Both the position numbers and the translations under genes were made by a program. This document shows positions 17,601 to 26,081 of a stretch of DNA of 64,000 nt, one piece after another. The stretch is from the NCBI RefSeq assembly GCF_002002735.1, contig NZ_MUNY01000078.1, positions 310,001 through 374,000 on the forward strand. Direction: 5' to 3'. The number at the start of each line of letters is the position of its first letter. The stretch's first letter is position 1. The stretch is from Algoriphagus sp. A40. Lineage in GTDB: Bacteria; Bacteroidota; Bacteroidia; Cytophagales; Cyclobacteriaceae. The notes below the pieces were generated by a model, which had not been told where the DNA came from, did not search any database, and was given only the letters and a program-made list of their open reading frames with translations.

Positions 17601-19282
17601 AGAAATCAGGAATCCATACTGGCAGACCGTTTTTGATCCTTTTGGGAGGAATTTTGATCCTGATTTTGTTGGGGCAATTTCTGCGGTTTCGGATCGATCT
17701 GACCGAGGAAAAGCGCTTTTCCCTTCACCCTGCCACCAAAGAATTGCTCGAAAATTTGGACCGGCCGCTTCACGTGGATATCCTTTTGACAGGTGAAAAT
17801 CTGCCGGGTGGAATGCGCCGACTTCAAAAATCAATGGAGGAAACTGTCCGTACTTTTAATGCTTACTCGTCGGAAAATATCTCGGTTTCTTATTTTGATC
17901 CTCTGACAGTCACTGATTCCCTTCAGGAAGATTTCATTTATACTTTGGCTGATTACGGGATCAATCCCACCAATCTTTTTGTCAACCAAAATTCAGGTCA
18001 ACAGGCTCAATTAATTTTCCCAGGAATCTTGGTCAGTGATGCCGAGTATGAAACCGGGGCATTGATCCTGAAAGGGGAGCGGGGAATGTCTCCCGACCAG
18101 ATTTTGAATACTTCTATCGAAAATCTGGAATTCGAACTCAGTAATGCGATCCGAAAACTAGTTGATCCTGAGAAAGGCGCGATTGCCATGATTATCGGGC
18201 ACGGTGAACTCTCCGAAGACGATGGATTTGGTATGGTGGAGGCACTTGACGGCCAGTATGAGGTTTTCAAAGTTCCCTTAGATCAGGCCAAATCAGTGCA
18301 GGATTTGAGTTCTTTTGGGACGATTTTTATTCTTGGGCCAAAGCAAACTTACACGGAGCGTGAGCTTTATCTGTTGGATCAATACGTGATGCTGGGTGGA
18401 AATCTGGTAGTGGCTGCGGAAGGTGTAGAAGTAAACATTGCAGAAGCCGGAGGGGAGGGCACTTTTTCTTTTCCCCTGGAAAATGAACTGGACAGACTGC
18501 TATTCCGATACGGCATCCGGATCAACAAAGACCTGATCCAAGATCTCAACTTCAGCTATATTCCGGTGATGGGTGGGAATTTTGGTAATCAAGAGCAGAT
18601 GGTACCATTGCCTTGGCCATTTTACTTCAATGCTGGGAGGGTTCAAACACATCCGATCACCAAGGCGCTGGATCAGTTGAATTTCCGGTTTGCCAGCAGT
18701 TTGGATACCGTAAAAGCTGATGGCGTGAAAAAGACACCGCTCATTTTCGGTTCGGATAATGCCAAAATCATTCCGGCACCGTCCCGGGTGGCTTTTTCAG
18801 ATATTGAGCAGGAGCCCAATGTGGCAGAGTTTTCACTGAAGAATTTGCCTTTGGCCTACTTGCTGGAGGGGGAATTTACTTCACTTTTCAAAAATCGGTT
18901 TGTGCCTGAAGGTTTTGAAAAATCAGAATTCAAAGAAAGCGGAAAAGGGAAAGTGGTTGTTTTTGGGGATGGCTCGGTGTTCCAAAGTCAGATGAGTTTG
19001 CAGGGAAATCAGCCCATGGCTTTGGGGGAAGATCCCTTTGCCCAAACCACCTACGCCAACAAGCAACTGCTTCAAAATCTGGTGCAATACCTTAGCGATC
19101 CGGAGGGGATCATTGCAGCACGGACGCGTACGCTACAAATCAGGCCATTGAATAAGGTCAAAATTGTCGAGCAGAAAGCTTTTTGGCAAGGAGTGAATGT
19201 GGTGCTGCCAGTTGTGATTTTGAGCATTTTGGGCGGTGTGATCCTTTTTCTGCGAAAGCTCAGGTACTCCCAAAAACAATAG
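17597..19282 (+). CDS. gldG: Gliding motility ABC transporter auxiliary protein GldG
   Basis: 561 residues: a basic N-terminus, one transmembrane helix (about residues 11-28), a large extracytoplasmic part and a second helix near the C-terminus (about 530-552). After the first helix it has the DLTEEKRFSLHPATKELL motif typical of GldG and related ABC-auxiliary (IFT52-like/DUF4350) proteins. IAMIIGHGELSEDDGFGMV, FILGPKQTYTERELYLLDQYV and GGNLVVAAEG follow. The ATG at 17597 overlaps the gldF stop; an earlier in-frame non-ATG start at 17555 lies inside gldF and was rejected. No terminator is visible before dnaN. Confidence 0.88.
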   Translation: MKKSGIHTGRPFLILLGGILILILLGQFLRFRIDLTEEKRFSLHPATKELLENLDRPLHVDILLTGENLPGGMRRLQKSMEETVRTFNAYSSENISVSYFDPLTVTDSLQEDFIYTLADYGINPTNLFVNQNSGQQAQLIFPGILVSDAEYETGALILKGERGMSPDQILNTSIENLEFELSNAIRKLVDPEKGAIAMIIGHGELSEDDGFGMVEALDGQYEVFKVPLDQAKSVQDLSSFGTIFILGPKQTYTERELYLLDQYVMLGGNLVVAAEGVEVNIAEAGGEGTFSFPLENELDRLLFRYGIRINKDLIQDLNFSYIPVMGGNFGNQEQMVPLPWPFYFNAGRVQTHPITKALDQLNFRFASSLDTVKADGVKKTPLIFGSDNAKIIPAPSRVAFSDIEQEPNVAEFSLKNLPLAYLLEGEFTSLFKNRFVPEGFEKSEFKESGKGKVVVFGDGSVFQSQMSLQGNQPMALGEDPFAQTTYANKQLLQNLVQYLSDPEGIIAARTRTLQIRPLNKVKIVEQKAFWQGVNVVLPVVILSILGGVILFLRKLRYSQKQ

Positions 19283-19497
19283 GATAAGGCTCAAATAATT
19301 AGGTCAAAAATTTTCCGGGAAAGATTCTTCCGACCAATCGAATTAGCATTTTATTTATAAATTTACCCCATTGGAGTTAAACTAAACACTAAGCCCTACG
19401 ATTTGAGATCGAGACTGGCGAAGAACCTCACAAAGAGGGATAATATTCGACCCTGCTGGATTCCATCCGTTCCCCTTTGAAAAAAAATTATAACCAT

Positions 19498-20622
19498 ATG
19501 AAATTTATTGTTTCCTCTTCTGCTTTGCTGAAGCAGCTTTCGGCCATCAACGGAGTCGTGACTACCAATCCGGTCGTTCCCATTTTGGAGAACTTCTTGT
19601 TTGAAATCAAGGATTCTGTTTTGACCATCACTGCCTCCGATTTGCAGACCTCAATGATGACCCAGCTTCATGTGGAGGCAAAAGAGGATGGAAATATTGC
19701 AGTGCCTGCCCGCATTTTGATCGAGACGCTGAAAAACTTACCAGAACAACCGGTGACTTTCAGTATCGACCACGATACCTACGCTGTAGAGATCAGTTCA
19801 GACAACGGTCGCTACCGATTGGCTGGTGAGAATGCTACCGATTTTCCAAAAATCCCAACCGTAAATAACGCAACGACGGTGGATATGTCCACCGAAGTAC
19901 TTTCTTCGGCCATTTCCAACACTATTTTTGCGACCAGCTCTGACGAACTCAGACCTGCAATGACAGGTGTTTATATCAACCTAAGCGCAACCAACACCAC
20001 TTTTGTAGCCACAGACGGTCACCGATTGATCCGTTACAGACGAGTGGATGTGGCCTCGCCAAACGGTGCAAGCCTGATCATCCCAAGAAAAGCTTTGAAC
20101 CTGCTGAAATCTACTTTGCCAAACGAAAACGTACCGGTAACTGTAGAATTCAATCAGTCGAACGCGTATTTCAAGTTCAATAACATCAAGATGATCTGTC
20201 GTCTGATTGACGAGAGATATCCTGACTATGAAAATGTAATCCCTGTGGACAATCCAAATCGCATGAACATCGATCGTTTGGAATTGCTAGGATCACTTCG
20301 CCGGATCGCGATCTATGCAAACAAGACCACCCATCAGGTAAGATTGAAACTGACCGGAAGCGAATTGATGATTTCGGCTGAAGATCTTGATTTTTCAAAC
20401 GAAGCGAATGAAAGACTTTCCTGCGATCATGAAGGTGAGGACATCGAAATCGGATTCAATGCTAAATTCCTTGTAGAAATGCTCAATAACCTGGGCTGTA
20501 AGGAAGTGAGTTTGAGATTCAGTGCGCCAAACAGAGCGGGTCTGATTCTTCCTGCCGAGCAGGATGCAAACGAAGACATCCTGATGCTGGTCATGCCAGT
20601 GATGCTCAACAATTACGTGTAA
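19498..20622 (+). CDS. dnaN: DNA polymerase III sliding clamp, beta subunit
   Basis: Ring-shaped processivity factor for the replicative polymerase, 374 residues, the usual size. The N-terminus MKFIVSSSALLKQLSAINGVV, the ATDGHRLIRYRR segment, LLKSTLP and the C-terminal LMPVMLNNYV (family form PMRI/PVML near the end) are diagnostic. The ATG at 19498 was chosen over a TTG at 19477. A 215-base leader with its own AT-rich stretch precedes it, and a strong terminator follows. It lies next to gldG, not dnaA, so no origin is indicated here. Confidence 0.97.
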   Translation: MKFIVSSSALLKQLSAINGVVTTNPVVPILENFLFEIKDSVLTITASDLQTSMMTQLHVEAKEDGNIAVPARILIETLKNLPEQPVTFSIDHDTYAVEISSDNGRYRLAGENATDFPKIPTVNNATTVDMSTEVLSSAISNTIFATSSDELRPAMTGVYINLSATNTTFVATDGHRLIRYRRVDVASPNGASLIIPRKALNLLKSTLPNENVPVTVEFNQSNAYFKFNNIKMICRLIDERYPDYENVIPVDNPNRMNIDRLELLGSLRRIAIYANKTTHQVRLKLTGSELMISAEDLDFSNEANERLSCDHEGEDIEIGFNAKFLVEMLNNLGCKEVSLRFSAPNRAGLILPAEQDANEDILMLVMPVMLNNYV

Positions 20623-20646
20623 TTCATTAACCACAAACCATAAATC

Positions 20647-20682
20647 AAAAGCCTTCTGAATTTTTCGGAAGGCTTTTTCTTT
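20647..20682 (+). terminator. Intrinsic terminator after dnaN
   Basis: AAAAGCCTTC (20647-20656) pairs with GAAGGCTTTT (20668-20677) and continues into CTTTT. It reaches the stop codon of the convergent gene and can serve both strands weakly. Confidence 0.85.
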
Positions 20683-21146
20683 TAGGCTTTTTTCAAGCGG
20701 TAAACCCAATATCCTAATCCCAAGGAGCTGAGGAAAAATATCAAAGTCATCCATTCAAATGCCCTTCGCTCAAGAAGTTTGTTTTCGATTTCTTTTTCCC
20801 TTTCCGCCACAGCTCTTTTCAGCGCTTGGACATCCTGCTCCAATTTCAGGGTGATGGATTTGTAATCTTCCTTTTCCTGTGATATGGTGGTAGTTTCGAT
20901 CGAACCGATCATCCGGAGTTCATCCATGATCTGATTGTCTTTTTGGATAATCCGCTCCAGCCATTCATTGGTTTCGATCATGTCCTTTTTGGTTCGGTTG
21001 CCAAAAATCCCGGATTTCTTGCTTTCTGAGGTCCTCCATTCTGCATGAAGTTGATCTCGCTCCTGAACCATTCTTTCAAGCTTTGCCCCATCAAATTGTG
21101 GTGCCTGCTGAAGGAAAAATAAAAGTGCAACAATGAGGTTGAGCAT
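20682..21146 (-). CDS. Hypothetical membrane-anchored coiled-coil protein
   Basis: 154 residues, not recognised. A hydrophobic N-terminus (MLNLIVALLFFLQQ, signal peptide or anchor) is followed by a long charged, heptad-rich region (about residues 20-118, many Glu, Lys, Gln and Leu) predicted to form a coiled coil. A transmembrane helix (about 125-148) and a short basic tail RLKKA end it. The layout suggests a periplasmic coiled coil anchored in the inner membrane. The ATG at 21146 was preferred over a TTG at 21155. Array C lies upstream. Confidence 0.7.
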   Translation of the reverse strand: MLNLIVALLFFLQQAPQFDGAKLERMVQERDQLHAEWRTSESKKSGIFGNRTKKDMIETNEWLERIIQKDNQIMDELRMIGSIETTTISQEKEDYKSITLKLEQDVQALKRAVAEREKEIENKLLERRAFEWMTLIFFLSSLGLGYWVYRLKKA

Positions 21147-21193
21147 GGTTTTCAAGTTTGATATTCACTTTTTAAAAACAAAATACAAGCCAG

Positions 21194-21341
21194 TTTTAGT
21201 GATCAGTAGGCAGTCGCAGTTTTCTGATTTTGTAAGTAGTAAATAGTGAGTGGTGAGTAGTGCGTTGACTACTCACTACTTACTACTCACCACTCACCAA
21301 ACTGCCCTCTTACCTCTGAAAACTGATCACTGATCACTGCC
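21194..21341. repeat. Heptanucleotide array C, mirrored, about 20 units
   Basis: This is the longest array. Left-side words include TGATCAG, TAGGCAG, TAAGTAG, TGAGTGG and TGAGTAG, with a less regular stretch at 21214-21232. Right-side words have the opposite sense (ACTACTC, ACTACTT, ACCACTC, then TGATCAC twice). From 21233 to 21337 the 7-base step is unbroken over 15 units. The centre is near 21261-21267. The arms can pair as GTGAGTGGTGAGTAGT with its complement, and an outer CAGTTTTC pairs with GAAAACTG. The last five codons of mnmD, including its stop, lie inside the array. Confidence 0.85.
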
Positions 21342-22019
21342 TTTCCAGGCTCGTGTCATTTCTTTCTTGCCAGGAGGACCGGGAAGAATTTCGACTTCCA
21401 ATCCTAATTCTTTCAAATCCCGCTTTAATTGTCCAGTTGCGGAATAGGTCGTAAATAAACCTCCGGGGCGCATGGCATCTGTCACTTTTTCCAAAGCTTC
21501 CTTTTTCCAAAGTTCAGGTTGTTTGCTTGGAGCGAAAGCGTCGAAAAAGACCACGTCAGAAGGGTAAAGCTGCGCTTCTTCCAAAGTGACTTTGTCTTTT
21601 TTGAAATTGAAATATTCTGAAACTGGTCCGCCTTCATTCAAGGGGGCTTTGTGAAGGGCCTCGAAATATTTATGAAAATGCCAGATACCGTGATCATGCT
21701 CGATATAATTAAGCTGGGAGTAAATTTCCTCACCAAGTGGAAAAGGCTCAATGGTGTGGTAAAGTACCGGGATCTGGTTTTGCTCTGCCCATACCAAAGT
21801 CAACCAGGCATTCAGACCAGTTCCAAAACCTACTTCAAAAATCCGGATCGGGTATTTTCTGGGATTTCTGGCCAGCCAGGAATCCAGTCCATAAATCATA
21901 AATACATGGATTGATTCCCTGTAGGCACCATGAAAACTGTGGTAGGTTTCCTGAAGCTCCTCATTGTACAAAGAATGTGAACCGTCTTCTGTGGTGATGA
22001 TTTTTAGCTTTTCACTCAT
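21327..22019 (-). CDS. mnmD: tRNA (5-methylaminomethyl-2-thiouridylate)-methyltransferase MnmD
   Basis: SAM-dependent methyltransferase matching the N-terminal domain of MnmC. It is predicted to perform the last methylation of mnm5s2U34 in tRNA. Key stretches are FEVGFGTGLNAWLTL (SAM site), DVVFFDAFAPSKQPELW and GPPGKKEMTRA at the end. At 230 residues it lacks the FAD oxidoreductase half of the fused enzyme. The start overlaps the ispF stop by ATGA. Its last codons and TGA come from heptad array C, so the natural C-terminus may have been altered by the array. Confidence 0.88.
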   Translation of the reverse strand: MSEKLKIITTEDGSHSLYNEELQETYHSFHGAYRESIHVFMIYGLDSWLARNPRKYPIRIFEVGFGTGLNAWLTLVWAEQNQIPVLYHTIEPFPLGEEIYSQLNYIEHDHGIWHFHKYFEALHKAPLNEGGPVSEYFNFKKDKVTLEEAQLYPSDVVFFDAFAPSKQPELWKKEALEKVTDAMRPGGLFTTYSATGQLKRDLKELGLEVEILPGPPGKKEMTRAWKGSDQ

Positions 22020-22498
22020 ACTTTATAAATCAATGCAGTGCAATATGCAGATATCCCTTCCTCTCTTCCTACGAAACCCAAATGCTCAGATGTGGTGGCT
22101 TTGATGGAGATGGCTGACTCATCCACATGCATTACCTGAGCGAGGCAGGTTTTCATTTCCGGAATCAGAGGATTCAATTTCGGGACTTGGAGGCAGACTG
22201 TGGTGTCGAGATTTCCGATTTCGTAACCTGCTTCCCGGATCATTTTCATCACTTCTTTGAGCAGGATTTTGCTGTCAATGCCTTTGAATTTGGGGTCTTT
22301 GTCCGAAAAGTGATAGCCGATATTTCGCATGTTGGCGGCACCGAGCAGCGCATCGCAGATCACGTGAATGAGCACATCGGCATCGGAGTGCCCGACGGCA
22401 CCTTTTTCATGATCCACCTTGATGCCGCCCAGCCAAAAGTCGTAGCCTGGCTGAAGCTGATGGACATCGTATCCGAATCCTATTCTGAATGGAGTCAT
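22016..22498 (-). CDS. ispF: 2-C-methyl-D-erythritol 2,4-cyclodiphosphate synthase IspF
   Basis: Non-mevalonate isoprenoid enzyme that cyclises CDP-ME-2-phosphate to MEcDP and releases CMP. Zn ligands Asp11, His13 (GYDVHQL) and His45 (GHSDADVLIH) are in place, and DTTVCLQVPKL and ATTSEHLGFVGREEGI are family signatures. Length 160 is typical of this trimeric enzyme. It overlaps the M16 peptidase gene upstream and mnmD downstream, both by ATGA, so the three form one operon. It implies that the DOXP pathway supplies undecaprenyl phosphate to the wall enzymes at the start of the window. Confidence 0.97.
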   Translation of the reverse strand: MTPFRIGFGYDVHQLQPGYDFWLGGIKVDHEKGAVGHSDADVLIHVICDALLGAANMRNIGYHFSDKDPKFKGIDSKILLKEVMKMIREAGYEIGNLDTTVCLQVPKLNPLIPEMKTCLAQVMHVDESAISIKATTSEHLGFVGREEGISAYCTALIYKV

Positions 22499-23736
22499 TG
22501 ATTTATTGCTTGGTAATAAAGCACCGAAGCCTGATCCTCCTTGAGCAATTGGCTTGCCCAGGAATTGATTTGTGGGGCTTCGATTTTTGATTTTTCTTCA
22601 AATTCCCTCCAATATAAATCAGGATTACCCAAATGGGCAAAGTAGGCCAGATTCATTGCCCGGTTGAGAACCTGAATCGACTCGTAGGTCTTCATTGCTT
22701 CCCCTTGGTTTTTGATTTTCTGGAGTTCCCTTTCCGAGATTTCGCTGTCCAAAAATTCCTCAATCACTTCGTTGAGGGCCTTTTCAGCCACTTGGGCAGT
22801 GATTCCGGATTCCATTTTTCCGGAAAAAACCAGCAGACCGGGATCCACCGAACCAGTGATATAACCACCGATCGAAGCAAAGATTTTTCCGTTTTTGACC
22901 AATCGTTGCTCCAGCAAAGCTGATTTTCCCGAACCCAGAATATCGCTGATCAAGTCGGCTTCGAGGTAGCCCGCCTCGCCTTTTGCAGGCATTTTATAGG
23001 CCTTATATAAGGCGTCGGTAGGGACTTTTGCCTGATGGACCTTTGATTTTTTTTCTGTTTGGGAAGGTTCGGATAGGATTACATTCTTCCCTGCTGAGTT
23101 GGAAGGAATCGGTCCAAACCATTTTTCCGCCAATTTCTCTATTTGAGCCAGGGTGACATCACCCGCCACTACAAGAATGGCATTGCCAGGATGATAGTGA
23201 GTCCTATAGAAATCCCAGACATCCGCTCGGGTATAGCCTTCGATATCACTTAGGCTTTTCCCAATGGTAGGCCAACGGTAGGGGTGTTTTTCAAAAGCAA
23301 GATCCCGCATGTGATGCCAGACATCACCATAAGGTTGATTCAGGTACCGCTGCTTGTACTCCTCCATGACCACCTTTCGCTGGGTTTCAATTGTTTTTTC
23401 GCTCAAGGAGAGCTGAAGCATGCGGTCAGACTCCAACCAAAATGCCGTTTCGATATTTGCCGCAGGCAAAGTCATATAATAATTGGTGATATCGGGGCTG
23501 GTGAAGGCATTGCATGATCCACCGACCCGCTCCAATTCCCTGTCGAAAACCGGGACGTTGGCCGAACTTCCGAACATCAAATGCTCGAAGAAATGCGCCA
23601 AACCGGTCTTTCCAGGCAGTTCAAATCGGGATCCAACCTTGTAGAGTAGATTGAAAACGGCGATCTTGCTGCTGTGATCTTCATGGACGATCACTTCAAG
23701 GCCATTGTTCAGGAAAAATCTGTGGTAAGGAAACAT
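22495..23736 (-). CDS. M16 family zinc metallopeptidase
   Basis: 413-residue pitrilysin-type peptidase. The inverted zinc motif HFFEH (His48, Glu51, His52) is present with the distal glutamate probably Glu126 in MEEYKQRYLNQPYG. The second half (about residues 170-400) is the inactive-type M16 domain with the HYHPGNAILVVAGDV start. No signal peptide is seen, so a cytoplasmic oligopeptidase is likely. Many Bacteroidetes M16 genes come in pairs; here only one is present and it leads an operon with ispF and mnmD. Confidence 0.92.
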   Translation of the reverse strand: MFPYHRFFLNNGLEVIVHEDHSSKIAVFNLLYKVGSRFELPGKTGLAHFFEHLMFGSSANVPVFDRELERVGGSCNAFTSPDITNYYMTLPAANIETAFWLESDRMLQLSLSEKTIETQRKVVMEEYKQRYLNQPYGDVWHHMRDLAFEKHPYRWPTIGKSLSDIEGYTRADVWDFYRTHYHPGNAILVVAGDVTLAQIEKLAEKWFGPIPSNSAGKNVILSEPSQTEKKSKVHQAKVPTDALYKAYKMPAKGEAGYLEADLISDILGSGKSALLEQRLVKNGKIFASIGGYITGSVDPGLLVFSGKMESGITAQVAEKALNEVIEEFLDSEISERELQKIKNQGEAMKTYESIQVLNRAMNLAYFAHLGNPDLYWREFEEKSKIEAPQINSWASQLLKEDQASVLYYQAINQ

Positions 23737-23874
23737 TCAGGTTGAATTTTCTTTTTTAGTAAGTCAAAAATGGATGGATAGTTTTGAGAATAAGCATCAA
23801 AATCAGATGTTTTTTCTTTTTTTGACCGGTCTCTCCGCCATTGATGTAAGATGTCCCGTTTTTTACAAAAAAAA

Positions 23875-23890
23875 CCGAACTTTGGTTCGG
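23875..23890. promoter_or_regulatory. CCGAAC/GTTCGG hairpin in the M16-bshC divergent region
   Basis: CCGAAC and GTTCGG form a perfect 6-bp stem with a 4-base loop, 42 bases before the bshC ATG. On the minus strand it is followed by eight T, giving the look of an intrinsic terminator that faces away from bshC. No minus-strand gene ends here. It may block antisense transcription or be a protein-binding site for the divergent promoters. Confidence 0.4.
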
Positions 23891-23931
23891 ATCGCTAAGT
23901 TAGAGTTCCCAAACATACTTCACCCATTCCG

Positions 23932-25494
23932 ATGAAAAAACACTGCGTAGATCTGAATAAGACGGGACAGTTTTCAAGATTTTTTTTGGACTACATCGAA
24001 GGAAAAGAAACACTAAGGCCATTTTATGCTCATTTGCCCAAGTTGGAAAGTTTCCGGGAGGCGGTTGAGGCTAAAAACTTTTCTGCCAAAAACAGAGAAA
24101 TCCTTCATAATGCTTTGCAAAATCAGTATTCCGGAGTGGGGATAGGAGAAGTGGTTTCCAAGAACCTGGAATCATTACTAAGCGAAAAAACCTTCACTGT
24201 TACCACTGGGCATCAACTGAATCTTTTCACCGGACCCCTCTACTTTATATATAAGCTCGTATCCACAATCAACCTTGCCAAAAAGCTGAAATCAGCCTAT
24301 CCGGAATTTCATTTTGTGCCGGTGTATTGGATGGCCACTGAGGACCATGACTTTGACGAGATCAATTATTTCAAGCTGGATGGCAAAAAGTATCAATGGA
24401 CCTGCGGTCAAAAGGGTGCGGTTGGGGATTTTGTGTTAGATGAAACTTTCAAGACATTTTTGAAAGAAGTACATTTTGCCCCCGAAGTATTCAAAAAAGC
24501 CTACCAGAGCAGCAAAACACTGGGCGAGGCAGTTCGGAAATATGTCAATCAATTGTTTGGGGAAGAAGGGCTAATTGTCGTCGATGGAAATGATTCTGGA
24601 CTCAAATCGATTTTCAAACCGGTGATCACAAGCGATCTTTTTGACCATACTCCATTTGAGGAGGCTCAAAAGACGACTCAGGCCTTGGAGGAGTTGGGTT
24701 ATAAAAGCCAGATTTTCCCCAGGGAAATCAATCACTTTTACCTAGACAAGGGCATTCGGGAGCGAATTGAGCGTTCGGGTGAAGGGTTTCAGGTTTTGAA
24801 TTCGGAAATCAGATTTTCTCCCGATGAGCTGAAGTCACTTATTGATTCTAATCCAGAGCGATTCAGTCCAAACGTGGTTTTGAGACCTTTGTATCAGGAA
24901 ATGATTTTGCCAAATCTCGCCTATTTGGGCGGGCCTGCCGAAGTGGTTTATTGGTTGCAGTTGAAGGGAATTTTTGATCATTTCGGAGTTCCTTTTCCTG
25001 TTCTTTTGCCAAGGAATTTCGCCTTGATTCTCAATGGTCCTGTTTTGCAAAAAATGGAAAAACTGGGCTGGAATTGGAGTGACGTTTTTGTGGATTTTGA
25101 GATTTGGAAAAAGGGCTATGTCGAGCAGCTGGCGCAGGTTGATTTCAATCTGAATGAGGAGAGCCAGATTATTTCCGGGCTTTTCGATAAAAAAGGAAAA
25201 GAAGCCGCAACTTTGGAGAAGAGTTTGGAATCGGCATTTCAGGCTGGTAAGGTCCGCAGCTTGAAGATTCTGGATCAGATGAGTTCAAAACTGAGAAAAG
25301 CAGAGGAGCGAAGATTGCAACTGGATATCAACAGGGCTAAAGCGGTCTTGGATTTTACCGCTCCGGGAGGAAGTCCACAGGAACGGGTGGTAAACATGAT
25401 GCAGTTTTATCTTTCCAATCCGGCTTTGGTAGAAGATTTGATGGCTTGTTTTGATCCGCTCGACTTTAATATGATGGTGCTGGAATACAAATGA
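23932..25494 (+). CDS. bshC: Bacillithiol biosynthesis cysteine-adding enzyme BshC
   Basis: Joins cysteine to GlcN-malate in the last step of bacillithiol synthesis. Diagnostic stretches are TTGHQLNLFTGPLYFIYK near residue 91, VPVYWMATEDHDFDEIN near 128, REINHFYLDKGIRERIE and ALILNGPVLQKMEKLGW. Length 520 is typical, and a C-terminal coiled-coil region (about 430-490) fits the known fold. bshA and bshB are not in this window. The stop overlaps fthC by ATGA. A perfect hairpin lies just upstream. Confidence 0.93.
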   Translation: MKKHCVDLNKTGQFSRFFLDYIEGKETLRPFYAHLPKLESFREAVEAKNFSAKNREILHNALQNQYSGVGIGEVVSKNLESLLSEKTFTVTTGHQLNLFTGPLYFIYKLVSTINLAKKLKSAYPEFHFVPVYWMATEDHDFDEINYFKLDGKKYQWTCGQKGAVGDFVLDETFKTFLKEVHFAPEVFKKAYQSSKTLGEAVRKYVNQLFGEEGLIVVDGNDSGLKSIFKPVITSDLFDHTPFEEAQKTTQALEELGYKSQIFPREINHFYLDKGIRERIERSGEGFQVLNSEIRFSPDELKSLIDSNPERFSPNVVLRPLYQEMILPNLAYLGGPAEVVYWLQLKGIFDHFGVPFPVLLPRNFALILNGPVLQKMEKLGWNWSDVFVDFEIWKKGYVEQLAQVDFNLNEESQIISGLFDKKGKEAATLEKSLESAFQAGKVRSLKILDQMSSKLRKAEERRLQLDINRAKAVLDFTAPGGSPQERVVNMMQFYLSNPALVEDLMACFDPLDFNMMVLEYK

Positions 25495-26060
25495 AAAGCA
25501 AAAAAGAACTCCGATCAGCTTACAGACAGCTGAGAAAAAAACTTCAACCTTCCGAGGTTGAATCCAAATCACAGGCAATTAAAGCCCAATTTCTAAATTG
25601 GCTCGAAGATAAAGGCCACCTTCAGCATTTTCATCTGTTTTTCCCGATCGACCAATTTAATGAAGTCAACACCTTTTATATAAAGGATTCACTTGAGGAG
25701 ATGGACAAAACCCTGTACACTTCTCAGGTTAATAGAGGAGATACCGAATTGGAAACCTTAAAACTTCCCAAGGATGCGGCTTTCTTTTTGGATGAATGGG
25801 GAATCCCCGTTCCGCAGGAATCTATCATGGTATCATCCAATAAAATTGAAGTGGTTTTTGTGCCGCTATTGGCTTATGATCAGTTTGGCAACCGGGTTGG
25901 ATTTGGAAAGGGATTCTATGATTCCTACCTGAGTAAATTAAAACCTGAGGTGCTCAAGATTGGACTCAGTTTTTATGATCCTGAGGAAAAAATTCAACCT
26001 GAATCGCACGATGTGAAGTTGGATCTTTGTATTACTCCCGAAAAAGTTTTTACTTTTTGA
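25491..26060 (+). CDS. 5-formyltetrahydrofolate cyclo-ligase
   Basis: ATP-dependent enzyme converting 5-formyl-THF to 5,10-methenyl-THF, cytoplasmic. The family motif GNRVGFGKGFYDSYL (near residue 140) and the C-terminal PESHDVKLDLCITPE are present, as is an N-terminal basic KKELRSAYRQLRKKL segment. Length 189 is normal. It is co-transcribed with bshC (ATGA overlap). The stop TGA is the first part of a TGACAGG/CCTGTCA hairpin that runs up to the next gene. Confidence 0.93.
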   Translation: MKSKKELRSAYRQLRKKLQPSEVESKSQAIKAQFLNWLEDKGHLQHFHLFFPIDQFNEVNTFYIKDSLEEMDKTLYTSQVNRGDTELETLKLPKDAAFFLDEWGIPVPQESIMVSSNKIEVVFVPLLAYDQFGNRVGFGKGFYDSYLSKLKPEVLKIGLSFYDPEEKIQPESHDVKLDLCITPEKVFTF

Positions 26061-26077
26061 CAGGAATTAACCTGTCA
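26058..26077 (+). promoter_or_regulatory. Inverted repeat between fthC and the outer-membrane gene
   Basis: TGACAGG (26058-26064) and CCTGTCA (26071-26077) are perfect 7-base arms with an AATTAA loop. It includes the upstream gene's stop codon and ends 5 bases before the TTG start at 26082, so it may affect translation or bind a regulator. No T-run follows, so it is not an intrinsic terminator. Confidence 0.4.
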
Positions 26078-26081
26078 CCCC

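Noticed and set aside
19283-19497. Replication origin next to dnaN
   Set aside because: No DnaA-box cluster and no dnaA gene nearby; dnaN is often apart from the origin in this phylum.
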